A stretch of 64,000 nucleotides of DNA from Cytophagales bacterium (lineage in GTDB: Bacteria > Bacteroidota > Bacteroidia > Cytophagales > Cyclobacteriaceae), in the NCBI GenBank assembly GCA_020402945.1, contig JADBYQ010000002.1:1-64000 (forward strand), read 5' to 3'. A program made the position numbers and the translations under genes. The notes under the pieces are model-generated. The model searched no databases and had not been told where the DNA came from. It saw only the letters and a program-made list of their open reading frames with translations. Below are positions 9,448-17,657 of this stretch, one piece after another (positions within the stretch are counted from its first letter, which is position 1; each line of letters starts with the position of its first letter).

Positions 9448-11256
9448 AATGTGAAAAAGTGCGCTTTCTTTTTGTTGTGGATGTTTCCTCTGTTTGTCTT
9501 AGGGCAGGGCAACACTCGCACTACCTACCATGATGTCGCTAAGAAAAATGTAAAAGAAGTATACCAGGTAAAAGATACGATCAGCAATATTCTACAGGGG
9601 CGGTATATCTCTTACTTCTTGAATGGCAACATCGAATCAAAAGGTCAATTTGTAAATAATGAGACAACCGGTGCCTGGGAGTTTTATTTTGAGACGGGCA
9701 ATCTGCGAATGAAAGGAATACTTCGGGCCAATTCCAACTATGGATTGTGGGAATATTTTTATGAAAGCGGGCAAAAAAGTATGGAAGGTACCATTGACGG
9801 AAAAACAAAAGAAGGAGTTTGGAAAATTTACTATGAAAATGGAGACCTCAAAGAAACTGGCGGGTATAACGAAAATAATCGAACAGGCTTATGGAAAATG
9901 TATTTCGAAGACGGAGCCTTGCGTGGTGAGATCGAGTACAAAGATGACTATGGTAGGTTTACCGAGTATTATCATTCGGGAAAAGTAATGGGAGAAGGTC
10001 CGAAAGCAGGAGCACGCAATGTGGGGCTTTGGCGGTTCTTTGCTGAAGATGGTTCACTGGAGAGTGAAGGTAATTTTGAGAATGGGAAAAAGAATGGTGA
10101 ATGGAAGCAATTTTATCCCTCGGGCAAACTGTCGGCTTCCGGTTGGTACACGAATGATCTACCAAGTGGACGTTGGAACTATTTCTTTGAAGATGGCTCT
10201 GCACTCTCAGGAGGCGAGTTTGTTGATGGCAAAAAGAATGGTTACTGGTCAACATTCAACAAAGGAGGGAGTAAACGAAACGAGATCACTTATCAAAATG
10301 GCGTGGGAGAATACCGTGAATACTATCAAGACGGTAAGTTGCGGGTAAAAGGACAAATTGTAGACGATAAAAATCAGGGAAAGTGGCAATACTATTTTCA
10401 AGATGGCAAATTAGAAGGAGAGTGCATGTTTGATCGGGGCAAGGGTGTTTATTCAGGCTTTTTCCCCAATGGCTCTCTACAAACAAAAGGGCAAATTGAA
10501 GATGACCTACGCATTGGCACTTGGGAGTTGTATGAGCCCGATGGGAAACTGGCGGGGTACTATAAGCCATTCTATGAAGACAAGGTGCTGGCCAACGAGA
10601 TTGGTGCCGTGCTGCAAAAAACGACAAACAATACGATTGTGCTACCCAAAAAATCGAAACAAAAAGGCTTCGATTATTTTGCGCCTTTATTTCCCGAGTA
10701 CCATGGCGTGATCGTTGGGGGGAATCCGGTTTTTGCATTCATTGGAACGATCCCGCTTTCCATAGAGTTTTACAATCAAGAACGACTCGGGCACGAGTTT
10801 GCCTTTGAAGGATTACGCGATCCGTTTTTTACAGCAGACTCCGAAGTGCCTGAAAATAAAGTGTTTCAGCGGGGCAACGTTATCTCGGTACGGCAGAAAT
10901 TTTACAATCCTCTGAAGACGGGAATGTGGTACTTTGGGCATCAGGTGAGGTTCACTAATATCAGTCATTTCAACAATGTTTTCTCTCCGATCTCCCCCCA
11001 AACAAAAGTTACGGCAAGCGCATCCGAACAACGAGCAGAATGGGGTGTGTTGCTGGGGCTGCGCCTGATGGAACGAAACAACGCCAATGGATTTACCATT
11101 GATATTTTTGGTGCTTACAATATTGGGTTTAGAAATTTTGATGTAGATGATTTGTATAAAAATTCTTTTTCGTCAATCAATCAATCGTCTTTTTCCACCA
11201 GCGCTAATTTTGGGATCAACTTTGGCTATTCTTTTTCTTTCGATGGAAGAAGATAA
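9448..11256 (+). CDS. Exported YwqK-repeat protein with beta-barrel-like C-terminal domain
   Basis: About 602 residues. A signal peptide (KKCAFFLLWMFPLFVLGQG) is followed by about 14 repeats of roughly 22-24 residues with the pattern G-x-W-x-x-Y-x-x-x-G-x-L-x-x-x-G, the MORN-like repeat called YwqK antitoxin in databases, covering residues 45-380. The last 200 residues have no repeats; they are rich in aromatic and alternating residues and end NFGINFGYSFSF, resembling the terminal strand of an outer-membrane barrel. The start is uncertain: GTG 9448 gives the best signal peptide, TTG 9418 extends it, and ATG 9481 would cut it. Despite the family name there is no toxin partner next to it. Function unknown. 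Confidence 0.7.
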   Translation, partial: NVKKCAFFLLWMFPLFVLGQGNTRTTYHDVAKKNVKEVYQVKDTISNILQGRYISYFLNGNIESKGQFVNNETTGAWEFYFETGNLRMKGILRANSNYGLWEYFYESGQKSMEGTIDGKTKEGVWKIYYENGDLKETGGYNENNRTGLWKMYFEDGALRGEIEYKDDYGRFTEYYHSGKVMGEGPKAGARNVGLWRFFAEDGSLESEGNFENGKKNGEWKQFYPSGKLSASGWYTNDLPSGRWNYFFEDGSALSGGEFVDGKKNGYWSTFNKGGSKRNEITYQNGVGEYREYYQDGKLRVKGQIVDDKNQGKWQYYFQDGKLEGECMFDRGKGVYSGFFPNGSLQTKGQIEDDLRIGTWELYEPDGKLAGYYKPFYEDKVLANEIGAVLQKTTNNTIVLPKKSKQKGFDYFAPLFPEYHGVIVGGNPVFAFIGTIPLSIEFYNQERLGHEFAFEGLRDPFFTADSEVPENKVFQRGNVISVRQKFYNPLKTGMWYFGHQVRFTNISHFNNVFSPISPQTKVTASASEQRAEWGVLLGLRLMERNNANGFTIDIFGAYNIGFRNFDVDDLYKNSFSSINQSSFSTSANFGINFGYSFSFDGRR

Positions 11257-11357
11257 CGCAGATGATTTCTCAACAAGCATCATCCAGAGCCAACAATAAC
11301 TCGTAACTTGCGTCTTTATTAGTCTGTCATCCAATTGAAGGGATAACTACCTTTCCT

Positions 11358-12947
11358 ATGAACCAGAAAGTTGAAGTTAATTTAACACCCCAAGAGGCAT
11401 TTGACGAGGCGCTTGTCAAACCTGCTCTTTTTCAAAAACTACATTTAACAGATGATGGCGGACTATTTTTACAGCCATTACGTAGATCGATCGATGCCAG
11501 AGGCAGGGAAGTAATAGTAAATTTTCTGGTGGAACTTGTTCCAAAGAAAGAAGCGGGATCAAACATCACTTATGAAAAATCATATCCCGATGTGAGCCAC
11601 GCTCCCGCAGCAATTATTGTTGGATCTGGACCAGCCGGCATGTTTGCTGCCATCCGTCTAATCGAATTGGGCGTCAAACCAATTCTACTAGAGCGCGGAA
11701 AAGATGTGCAGGCACGAAGACGAGACATCGCTGCGATCAATAAAGCAAATGTCGTTAACCCGGAATCAAATTATTGCTTTGGCGAGGGAGGTGCGGGCAC
11801 CTACTCAGATGGTAAACTATATACCCGTTCAAAAAAGCGGGGCGATATCAGACGTATTTTGGAAATCCTGGTAGCGCATGGCGCCAAAGAGGAAATTTTA
11901 TATGATGCTCATCCACACATTGGCACCAACAAGCTGCCCTTGCTAGTGGCGGAGCTTCGCGAGACGATCAAGAAGGCCGGGGGAGAAATACATTTCAATA
12001 CTAAAGTAATCGATTTTATATTGAAGGGTAATGAAATGCAAGGTGTTGTCACCGAGGGTGGCACCAAATGGGAAGCTGCCTCTGTGCTACTTGCGACTGG
12101 TCATTCTGCAAGAGATATTTTTGAATTGCTCCATCAACGTGGAATTAATATAGAAGCGAAGCCCTTTGCGTTGGGTGTGCGTGTCGAGCATGCACAGTCG
12201 TTGATTGATCAGGTTCAGTATCATTGTAAAACTGATCGCGGTCCTTATTTGCCGGCCTCTTCTTATTCGCTGGTTCATCAGGCGAAAGTAAATGGCAAAG
12301 AGCGTGGCGTATTCTCTTTTTGTATGTGTCCCGGTGGCTTTATTGTTCCGGCAGCAACAGCCCCAGGTGAAGTGGTCGTCAACGGAATGAGCCCTTCAAG
12401 GCGAGACTCTAAGTTCGCCAATTCAGGAATAGTAATGTCGATTGAAGAATCCGACTACCAGAAGTTTAGCAAGTATGGTGCTTTGGCGGGCCTTCATTTT
12501 CAGTCTGAAGTTGAAAAAAGAGCATGCTCACTTGCGGGCGGAACGCAAGCCGCCCCGGCTCAACGTTTAATCGATTTTGTAGGGGGAAAGCACTCGTCTA
12601 GTTTGTTACCTACATCCTATCAGCCAGGACTTGAGAGTATCACCATGGATGATGTATTTCCGCCATTTATTGCAGAGGGTTTGAGGCAGGGGTTCAGGAA
12701 TTTTGGAAGCAAAATGAGGGGCTACTTAACCAACGAAGCACAAATAGTAGGAGTGGAGAGTAGAACATCTTCTCCTGTGCGTATTCCTAGAGACAAGGAG
12801 ACATTGGAGCATGTATCGGTCAAGAATTTTTTTCCGTGCGGTGAAGGTGCAGGGTATGCGGGAGGTATCGTGTCGGCTGCAATGGATGGTGAACGTTGTG
12901 CTGAGGCTATGGTCAAGTTGTATTACAAGAAGAACTCTTCTGAATGA
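11358..12947 (+). CDS. FAD-dependent dehydrogenase (COG2509-type)
   Basis: A 529-residue flavoprotein. A leader of about 85 residues precedes the dinucleotide-binding motif IIVGSGPAGMFAAIRLIELG near residue 87. NYCFGEGGAGTYSDGKLYTR near residue 138 and the C-terminal FFPCGEGAGYAGGIVSAAMDG near 493 are characteristic of this uncharacterised oxidoreductase family. A CMCPGG segment near residue 322 supplies conserved Cys residues. No signal peptide, so probably cytoplasmic. The substrate is not known for the family. The next gene, a CoA-binding protein, starts 30 bp downstream and may be co-transcribed. Confidence 0.85.
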   Translation: MNQKVEVNLTPQEAFDEALVKPALFQKLHLTDDGGLFLQPLRRSIDARGREVIVNFLVELVPKKEAGSNITYEKSYPDVSHAPAAIIVGSGPAGMFAAIRLIELGVKPILLERGKDVQARRRDIAAINKANVVNPESNYCFGEGGAGTYSDGKLYTRSKKRGDIRRILEILVAHGAKEEILYDAHPHIGTNKLPLLVAELRETIKKAGGEIHFNTKVIDFILKGNEMQGVVTEGGTKWEAASVLLATGHSARDIFELLHQRGINIEAKPFALGVRVEHAQSLIDQVQYHCKTDRGPYLPASSYSLVHQAKVNGKERGVFSFCMCPGGFIVPAATAPGEVVVNGMSPSRRDSKFANSGIVMSIEESDYQKFSKYGALAGLHFQSEVEKRACSLAGGTQAAPAQRLIDFVGGKHSSSLLPTSYQPGLESITMDDVFPPFIAEGLRQGFRNFGSKMRGYLTNEAQIVGVESRTSSPVRIPRDKETLEHVSVKNFFPCGEGAGYAGGIVSAAMDGERCAEAMVKLYYKKNSSE

Positions 12948-12977
12948 ATTGTCGTTACTTTTTTGAACTGAATTTGA

Positions 12978-13355
12978 ATGGATAAGATGACCAAGAAAAC
13001 GGTAATTGTAGGTGCTTCAACAAACCCGAGTAGATATGCCTTTATGGCTGCAGAAAGGCTGGTTGACAACCACCATGAAATAGTTCCGATTGGTGTTAAA
13101 TCGGGAGAAGTTTTTGGAAAATCGATTTTAGATATTGGAAGCAAACCTTCAATAGAAGAAGTAGACACGATTACACTCTACATAGGCCCGCAGCACCAAA
13201 AAGAACACTACGAGTATCTCTTAAGTCTGAAACCAAAGCGCGTTATCTTCAACCCAGGTACTGAAAATGCTGAATTTGAAAAAAAGGTAGAGGAATCGGG
13301 AGCGGAGGCACTCGAGGCTTGTACATTGGTCATGCTAAGTACAGGTCAGTATTGA
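12978..13355 (+). CDS. CoA-binding domain protein (YccU type)
   Basis: A 125-residue single-domain Rossmann protein. It begins KKTVIVGASTNPSRYAFMAAERLVDNHHEIVPIGVKSGEVFGK, the succinyl-CoA-ligase-like CoA-binding fold, and has PKRVIFNPGTENAEFEK near residue 92. Length fits the small stand-alone members of the family. The biological role of these proteins is not settled. It ends 5 bp from the convergent TPR-like gene. Confidence 0.85.
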   Translation: MDKMTKKTVIVGASTNPSRYAFMAAERLVDNHHEIVPIGVKSGEVFGKSILDIGSKPSIEEVDTITLYIGPQHQKEHYEYLLSLKPKRVIFNPGTENAEFEKKVEESGAEALEACTLVMLSTGQY

Positions 13356-13360
13356 TCACA

Positions 13361-13678
13361 TTATTCAAATAGAAGTTCATCCAAAAAGGAATGAAGTTCT
13401 TTCTCGGTTTTTAGGTTGTGCTGTTTTTTAGCAACGATGATTCCTGATTCCAGTATTTGTATTGCTTTTGGCTGGTTCCCCTGATCTAAGAAGAAACCAG
13501 CCGCGATGTAGTAGGTTGGCAGATAATCAGCATGTTGGGTCATCAGTTCCTGAAACAATAAACCAACCCGTTGAGGATCTTTGCCACTTAATTCCATCGC
13601 CAGCGCATACTTGTTGAAGGGCTCGTTAGGGTCTTCTACTATCCACTGTTCCAAGTTTTTCACCCGCTCGATGTTCAT
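13361..13678 (-). CDS. Small TPR-like protein
   Basis: A 105-residue helical protein. The pattern EDPNEPFNKYALAMEL, HADYLPTYYIAAGFFLDQG and PKAIQILESGIIVAKK reads as two to three tetratricopeptide hairpins, probably a protein-binding scaffold in the cytoplasm. No signal peptide. It is divergent from etfB and convergent with the CoA-binding gene. No specific partner can be inferred. Confidence 0.75.
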   Translation of the reverse strand: MNIERVKNLEQWIVEDPNEPFNKYALAMELSGKDPQRVGLLFQELMTQHADYLPTYYIAAGFFLDQGNQPKAIQILESGIIVAKKQHNLKTEKELHSFLDELLFE

Positions 13679-13787
13679 TTGATTTTTTCGGTTTCCAACA
13701 ACTCTTATTAAAATTTTATCCTTTATCTTGAGCCAAATTTAAGTTTCCTTTGTTAAACATTTGGTAATCATTTCCCTTTTTCCCTTT

Positions 13788-14522
13788 ATGAAGATTTTAG
13801 TTTGTATTTCTCATGTTCCTGATACCACGTCAAAGATCAATTTTACCGAAAATGGTACGAAGTTCGACACTACGGGCGTTCAATTTATAATTGGCCCTTA
13901 TGACGACTATGCGTTGGCACGTGCCATCGAATTAAAAGAAGCTAATGCCGGAACTCTGGTTACAGTAATTAATATAGGTCTTGCTGAAACAGAATCAACG
14001 ATTCGAAAAGCGCTAGCGATTGGTGCTGATGATGCGATTCGTGTCAATGCAGACCCTACAGATTCTTTTTTTGTTGCCTCCCAGATTGCAGAGCACGCCA
14101 AGGGCTTTGATCTTATTCTGATGGGAAGAGAATCAATCGACTATAATGGCGGAGTCGTTCACGCAATGGTTGGTGAGTTGTTGGGCATTCCGTCACTTTC
14201 TCCTGTAATGAAATTAGAAATCGATGGTTCGAAAGTAAAGATGGAACGCGAAATTGAAGGTGGACATGAAAATGTGGAAGCTAACTTACCTTTGGTAGCC
14301 GGCTGTCAGGAGCCTATTGCTGAATGGAAGATCCCGAATATGCGTGGAATTATGTCAGCACGAACTAAACCTCTAAAAGTGGTTGAACCAAAAGCGGTTG
14401 ATAAGACGGTTGTCGTTCAAAAATTTGAATTACCTCCGGCCAAAGGCGCTATCAGAATGATCAGCGCTGATAATGTGGCTGAGCTAGTGACTCTGTTGAA
14501 AACAGAGGCAAAAGTTCTTTAA
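13788..14522 (+). CDS. etfB: Electron transfer flavoprotein beta subunit
   Basis: A 244-residue subunit of the heterodimeric FAD/AMP flavoprotein that takes electrons from acyl-CoA dehydrogenases and passes them to the quinone pool. It starts MKILVCISHVPDTTSKI, with GPYDDYALARAIELKE near residue 36 and the family signature VEANLPLVAGCQEPIAEWKIPNMRGIMSARTKPL near 164-198 (shown here by its ends VEANLPLV and ARTKPL). ATG 13788 matches the family start; the frame opens further upstream without support. It lies 47 bp before etfA, as a standard etfBA operon. The glutaryl-CoA dehydrogenase at 7.1 kb is a plausible electron donor. Confidence 0.96.
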   Translation: MKILVCISHVPDTTSKINFTENGTKFDTTGVQFIIGPYDDYALARAIELKEANAGTLVTVINIGLAETESTIRKALAIGADDAIRVNADPTDSFFVASQIAEHAKGFDLILMGRESIDYNGGVVHAMVGELLGIPSLSPVMKLEIDGSKVKMEREIEGGHENVEANLPLVAGCQEPIAEWKIPNMRGIMSARTKPLKVVEPKAVDKTVVVQKFELPPAKGAIRMISADNVAELVTLLKTEAKVL

Positions 14523-14569
14523 TAAGTCGTTAGAAAAAAGCAGCGTTTAACAAAATTAATTTTATTGAT

Positions 14570-15526
14570 ATGTCAGTCTTAGTATTTGTAGAAGTAGGAG
14601 AAGGAAAAATTAGAAAGACCTCATTGGAAGCCATTGCGTATGCAAATGCCCTCAAAGCGGGTGATGTAGTTGCCGTGGCACTGGGTTCAATTGAAGCAGC
14701 GGAGTTGTCGTCTGTTGGAAAATATGGAGCTACGAAAGTGCTCCACGTTGCTGATGCTCGATTAGATAAGCCGGTGATTCAGGTTTATGCATCTGTGCTA
14801 ACGAAGGCTATGCAAGATGAGAATGCAGACATACTAGTACTTGCGAATTCATCACTAGGTACACCGGTTGCTGCGAAAGTCGCGATCAAAACCAACGCCA
14901 GCTTTGTATCAAATGTAGTGGACTTGCCCAATGCGGCCAATGGCTTTGTCGTAAAACGGAGCATTTATACAGGTAAAGCTTTTTCGTTCGTTGAATTAAA
15001 AAATCAAAAGAAGGTGTTGGCGCTAAAGAAGAATGCGGCAGAGGCAAAAGAAATAGGCAACACAATTGCAGTAACTCCCTACGCCATCGCATTAAATGAC
15101 GCTGATTTTAACACGACCACTACTGCCATCGAAAAAGCAACAGGAGATATTTTACTGCCGGAAGCAGAGATCGTAGTTTCTGGAGGTCGTGGTTTGAAGG
15201 GACCTGAACACTGGGGTATCCTGGAAGACCTGGCCAAAGCACTACATGCTGGTACGGGTTGCAGTAAGCCGGTGTCTGATTTGGGCTGGAGACCACATCA
15301 TGAGCACGTAGGCCAAACAGGTGTAAAGGTGGCTCCTCAGCTGTATATAGCAGTGGGTATTTCAGGTGCGATTCAGCACCTGGCTGGCGTCAACTCATCT
15401 AAAGTAATTGTAGTGATTAACAAAGATGCGGACGCGCCCTTTTTCAAAGCAGCCGATTATGGCATTGTGGGAGATGCCTTTGATATTCTGCCAAAATTAA
15501 CGGCCGCTGTCAAAGCCAGCCATTAG
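14570..15526 (+). CDS. etfA: Electron transfer flavoprotein alpha subunit
   Basis: A 318-residue partner of EtfB that carries the FAD. The N-terminal domain opens SVLVFVEVGEGKIRKTSLEA. The C-terminal FAD-binding domain contains VVSGGRGLKGPEHWGILEDLA near residue 200, then GQTGVKVAPQLYIAVGISGAIQH and INKDADAPFFKAADYGIVGD, all conserved FAD contacts. Length is typical for the subunit. Second gene of the etfBA operon. Confidence 0.97.
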   Translation: MSVLVFVEVGEGKIRKTSLEAIAYANALKAGDVVAVALGSIEAAELSSVGKYGATKVLHVADARLDKPVIQVYASVLTKAMQDENADILVLANSSLGTPVAAKVAIKTNASFVSNVVDLPNAANGFVVKRSIYTGKAFSFVELKNQKKVLALKKNAAEAKEIGNTIAVTPYAIALNDADFNTTTTAIEKATGDILLPEAEIVVSGGRGLKGPEHWGILEDLAKALHAGTGCSKPVSDLGWRPHHEHVGQTGVKVAPQLYIAVGISGAIQHLAGVNSSKVIVVINKDADAPFFKAADYGIVGDAFDILPKLTAAVKASH

Positions 15527-15584
15527 CAAAAAGAATTTCTGAATAGTTCATAATTAGTGTTGGCGAAATAGTAATTTAGATTTA

Positions 15585-16196
15585 GTGAAGAAGATTAAGT
15601 TAGAGATTTTAGGATTATCATCGAGCCAATCACAGACCGGTTCTTTTGCGTTGGTGCTAGGCGAAGTGTCAGGAAATCGCAGGTTGCCTATTATTATCGG
15701 AATGTTTGAAGCACAGGCCATCGCGATCGAAATTGAAAAGATCATTCCAAACCGCCCAATGACTCATGACTTGTTTAAGTCATTCTCGAGTTCATTTCAT
15801 TTCCATGTGGAAGAAATAATTATTTCCGATTTAAAGGAAGGCGTCTTCTTCGCAAAAATTGTTTGCAGCGATGGGTTAAATAAAACCGAAATTGATGCCC
15901 GACCTTCGGATGCGATAGCAATCGGGCTGCGGTTTGATGCCATCATTTATACGTATGAGACGATATTGGCCGAGGCAGGCATTGTATTAACAGATCAAGA
16001 GGAGGAGGAGGATAAAGAAAAAGCGCAACCAAAAGAGGCCAAACCCAAAGCAAAGAAAGAAACGGTGAAGAAGGGTAGCGATGACTACAAAAATTATAGC
16101 ATGGACAAACTTAAAGACCTGTTAAAAGATGCGCTCGATAAGGAAGATTATGAAAAAGCAGCCAAAATCAGAGATGAGTTGGGGAAGAGAAATTGA
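15585..16196 (+). CDS. Bifunctional nuclease family protein (DUF151) with UvrB/C motif
   Basis: 203 residues. Residues 1-130 form a DUF151 domain, with LPIIIGMFEAQAIAIEIE near residue 35, PMTHDLF near 57 and ARPSDAIAIGLRF near 104. A Lys/Glu-rich linker follows. The C-terminal 35 residues (KLKDLLKDALDKEDYEKAAKIRDEL) are a UVR motif like those joining UvrB and UvrC. Homologues are called bifunctional DNase/RNase, but biochemical evidence in bacteria is thin. It starts with GTG 15585, with no in-frame ATG nearby. The nucleoside transporter begins 30 bp downstream, which fits an operon for nucleic-acid degradation and salvage. Confidence 0.85.
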   Translation: MKKIKLEILGLSSSQSQTGSFALVLGEVSGNRRLPIIIGMFEAQAIAIEIEKIIPNRPMTHDLFKSFSSSFHFHVEEIIISDLKEGVFFAKIVCSDGLNKTEIDARPSDAIAIGLRFDAIIYTYETILAEAGIVLTDQEEEEDKEKAQPKEAKPKAKKETVKKGSDDYKNYSMDKLKDLLKDALDKEDYEKAAKIRDELGKRN

Positions 16197-16226
16197 CAGG
16201 TATTGAACGCACTTGAAATTGCTTAA

Positions 16227-17516
16227 ATGGACTATGTACGCGGGCTTCTCGGATTACTTTTCTTAATTGGAGTTGCATTCCTTTTATCTGGAAATCGAAA
16301 AAAAATAGATTGGAGGCTTGTTGCTATTGGCATTGCCCTTCAAATTGTGATAGGTTTGGCTATTGCAAAAGTAGGATTCGTTCGTTACGTGTTTGAGTTT
16401 GCCAGCGAGAAGTTTGTTCTTTTTCTGGGCTTCGCACGAGAAGGCAGCAAATTTGTTTTTGGTTCACTCGCCACCGATACTTCTAACACGGGTTTCATTT
16501 TTGCTTTTCAAGCATTGCCCACTGTTATTTTCTTTTCAGCTGTAACAGCCGGTCTTTACTACTTGGGGATTCTTCAAAAAATTGTTTTTGGTTTTGCCTG
16601 GGTCATGACAAAAACGATGCGGCTCTCAGGAAGTGAAAGTCTTTCCGCTGCTGCCAATATTTTCATGGGGCAAACAGAGGCGCCCTTGTTAGTGCGACCC
16701 TTTATTGCAGGCATGACAAAGTCTGAGCTCTTCTGTTTGATGGTGGGAGGGATGGCCACCATTGCCGGAAGTGTGTTGGCAACGTATGTTGGCCTGCTGG
16801 GCGGAGGAAGTGTTGAAGAGAAGACGCTTTTCGCAACGTATTTGCTTTGTGCTTCAATCATGAATGCACCTGCTGCGATTGTTTTATCGAAGATATTCTG
16901 TCCTCAAGATGAACCCGAGAAAATTGACGCGCGGCTAAAAGTAAGCAAGGAACAAATTGGTGTCAACTTGGTTGATGCGCTCGCCACGGGTGCAGCTGAC
17001 GGCTTGAAATTAGCTTTGAATATTGGCGGCATGTTGATCGCTTTTATAGCCATTATTTATGCTGTCAATTGGATACTCGTTGATTTTGTTGGTGCCGTCA
17101 CTGGGCTAAATGAATTTGTGGTATCAAGTACAAAGGGAGCATTCAATGGCTTTTCGTTGCAATACATTTTGGGTCAGGTGTTTAGAGTGTTTGCTTTTGC
17201 CATGGGGGTAGAGTGGAGCCAGACGCTGCAAGTGGGCAGTTTACTTGGCCAAAAGATGGTCATCAATGAATTTGTAGCTTATGTCGACCTGTCGCAAATG
17301 AAAGCAGCCGGTTTACTTGATGAAAAATCTATTCGAATTGCCACTTATGCCCTATGCGGATTTGCCAATTTCAGCTCTATCGCTATTCAAATTGGTGGCA
17401 TTGGCGGGATGGCTCCCGCGCGACAAGGCGATCTTTCGAAGCTAGGATTGAAAGCGATGTTGGCGGCCTCTCTCGCCACCATGATGACGGCTACTATCGC
17501 TGGGGCAATCTTTTAG
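16227..17516 (+). CDS. Concentrative nucleoside transporter (NupC/CNT family)
   Basis: A 429-residue integral inner-membrane protein with about ten hydrophobic segments. The CNT signatures are FAFQALPTVIFFSAVTAGLYYLG near residue 90, GQTEAPLLVRPFIAGMTKSELF near 150 (the substrate-binding re-entrant loop) and INEFVAYVDLS near 349. These transporters import nucleosides with Na+ or H+. It shares a transcription direction and a 30-bp gap with the DUF151 nuclease. The ATG start gives a normal N-terminal helix. Confidence 0.92.
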   Translation: MDYVRGLLGLLFLIGVAFLLSGNRKKIDWRLVAIGIALQIVIGLAIAKVGFVRYVFEFASEKFVLFLGFAREGSKFVFGSLATDTSNTGFIFAFQALPTVIFFSAVTAGLYYLGILQKIVFGFAWVMTKTMRLSGSESLSAAANIFMGQTEAPLLVRPFIAGMTKSELFCLMVGGMATIAGSVLATYVGLLGGGSVEEKTLFATYLLCASIMNAPAAIVLSKIFCPQDEPEKIDARLKVSKEQIGVNLVDALATGAADGLKLALNIGGMLIAFIAIIYAVNWILVDFVGAVTGLNEFVVSSTKGAFNGFSLQYILGQVFRVFAFAMGVEWSQTLQVGSLLGQKMVINEFVAYVDLSQMKAAGLLDEKSIRIATYALCGFANFSSIAIQIGGIGGMAPARQGDLSKLGLKAMLAASLATMMTATIAGAIF

Positions 17517-17569
17517 CCTGGTTGGAAAGCACTCCTTATTCATGAGGAAATCGAGGTCATTTCTACTGA

Positions 17570-17601
17570 CGTCTAGACGCGACAGTAATCCTATAATTTT
17601 G
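17570..17601 (+). promoter_or_regulatory. Candidate promoter and operator of the glucan cluster
   Basis: A perfect 10-bp palindrome CGTCTAGACG (17570-17579) lies 14 bp upstream of TAATTTTG (17594-17601), an exact TAnnTTTG -7 box. The ATG of the first cluster gene is at 17658. The palindrome sits where a -33 element would be, so an activator or repressor site is a reasonable inference. No regulator gene is visible nearby. Confidence 0.4.
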
Positions 17602-17657
17602 GACGAAGTACTGCTGTAATCCCCAAGTATTATTTATCTTAGAACTTTGATACGCCT

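Noticed and set aside
10286-10738. 150-codon frame opposite the YwqK-repeat gene
   Set aside because: Antisense to a repeat protein with biased codons; no domain or start signal.
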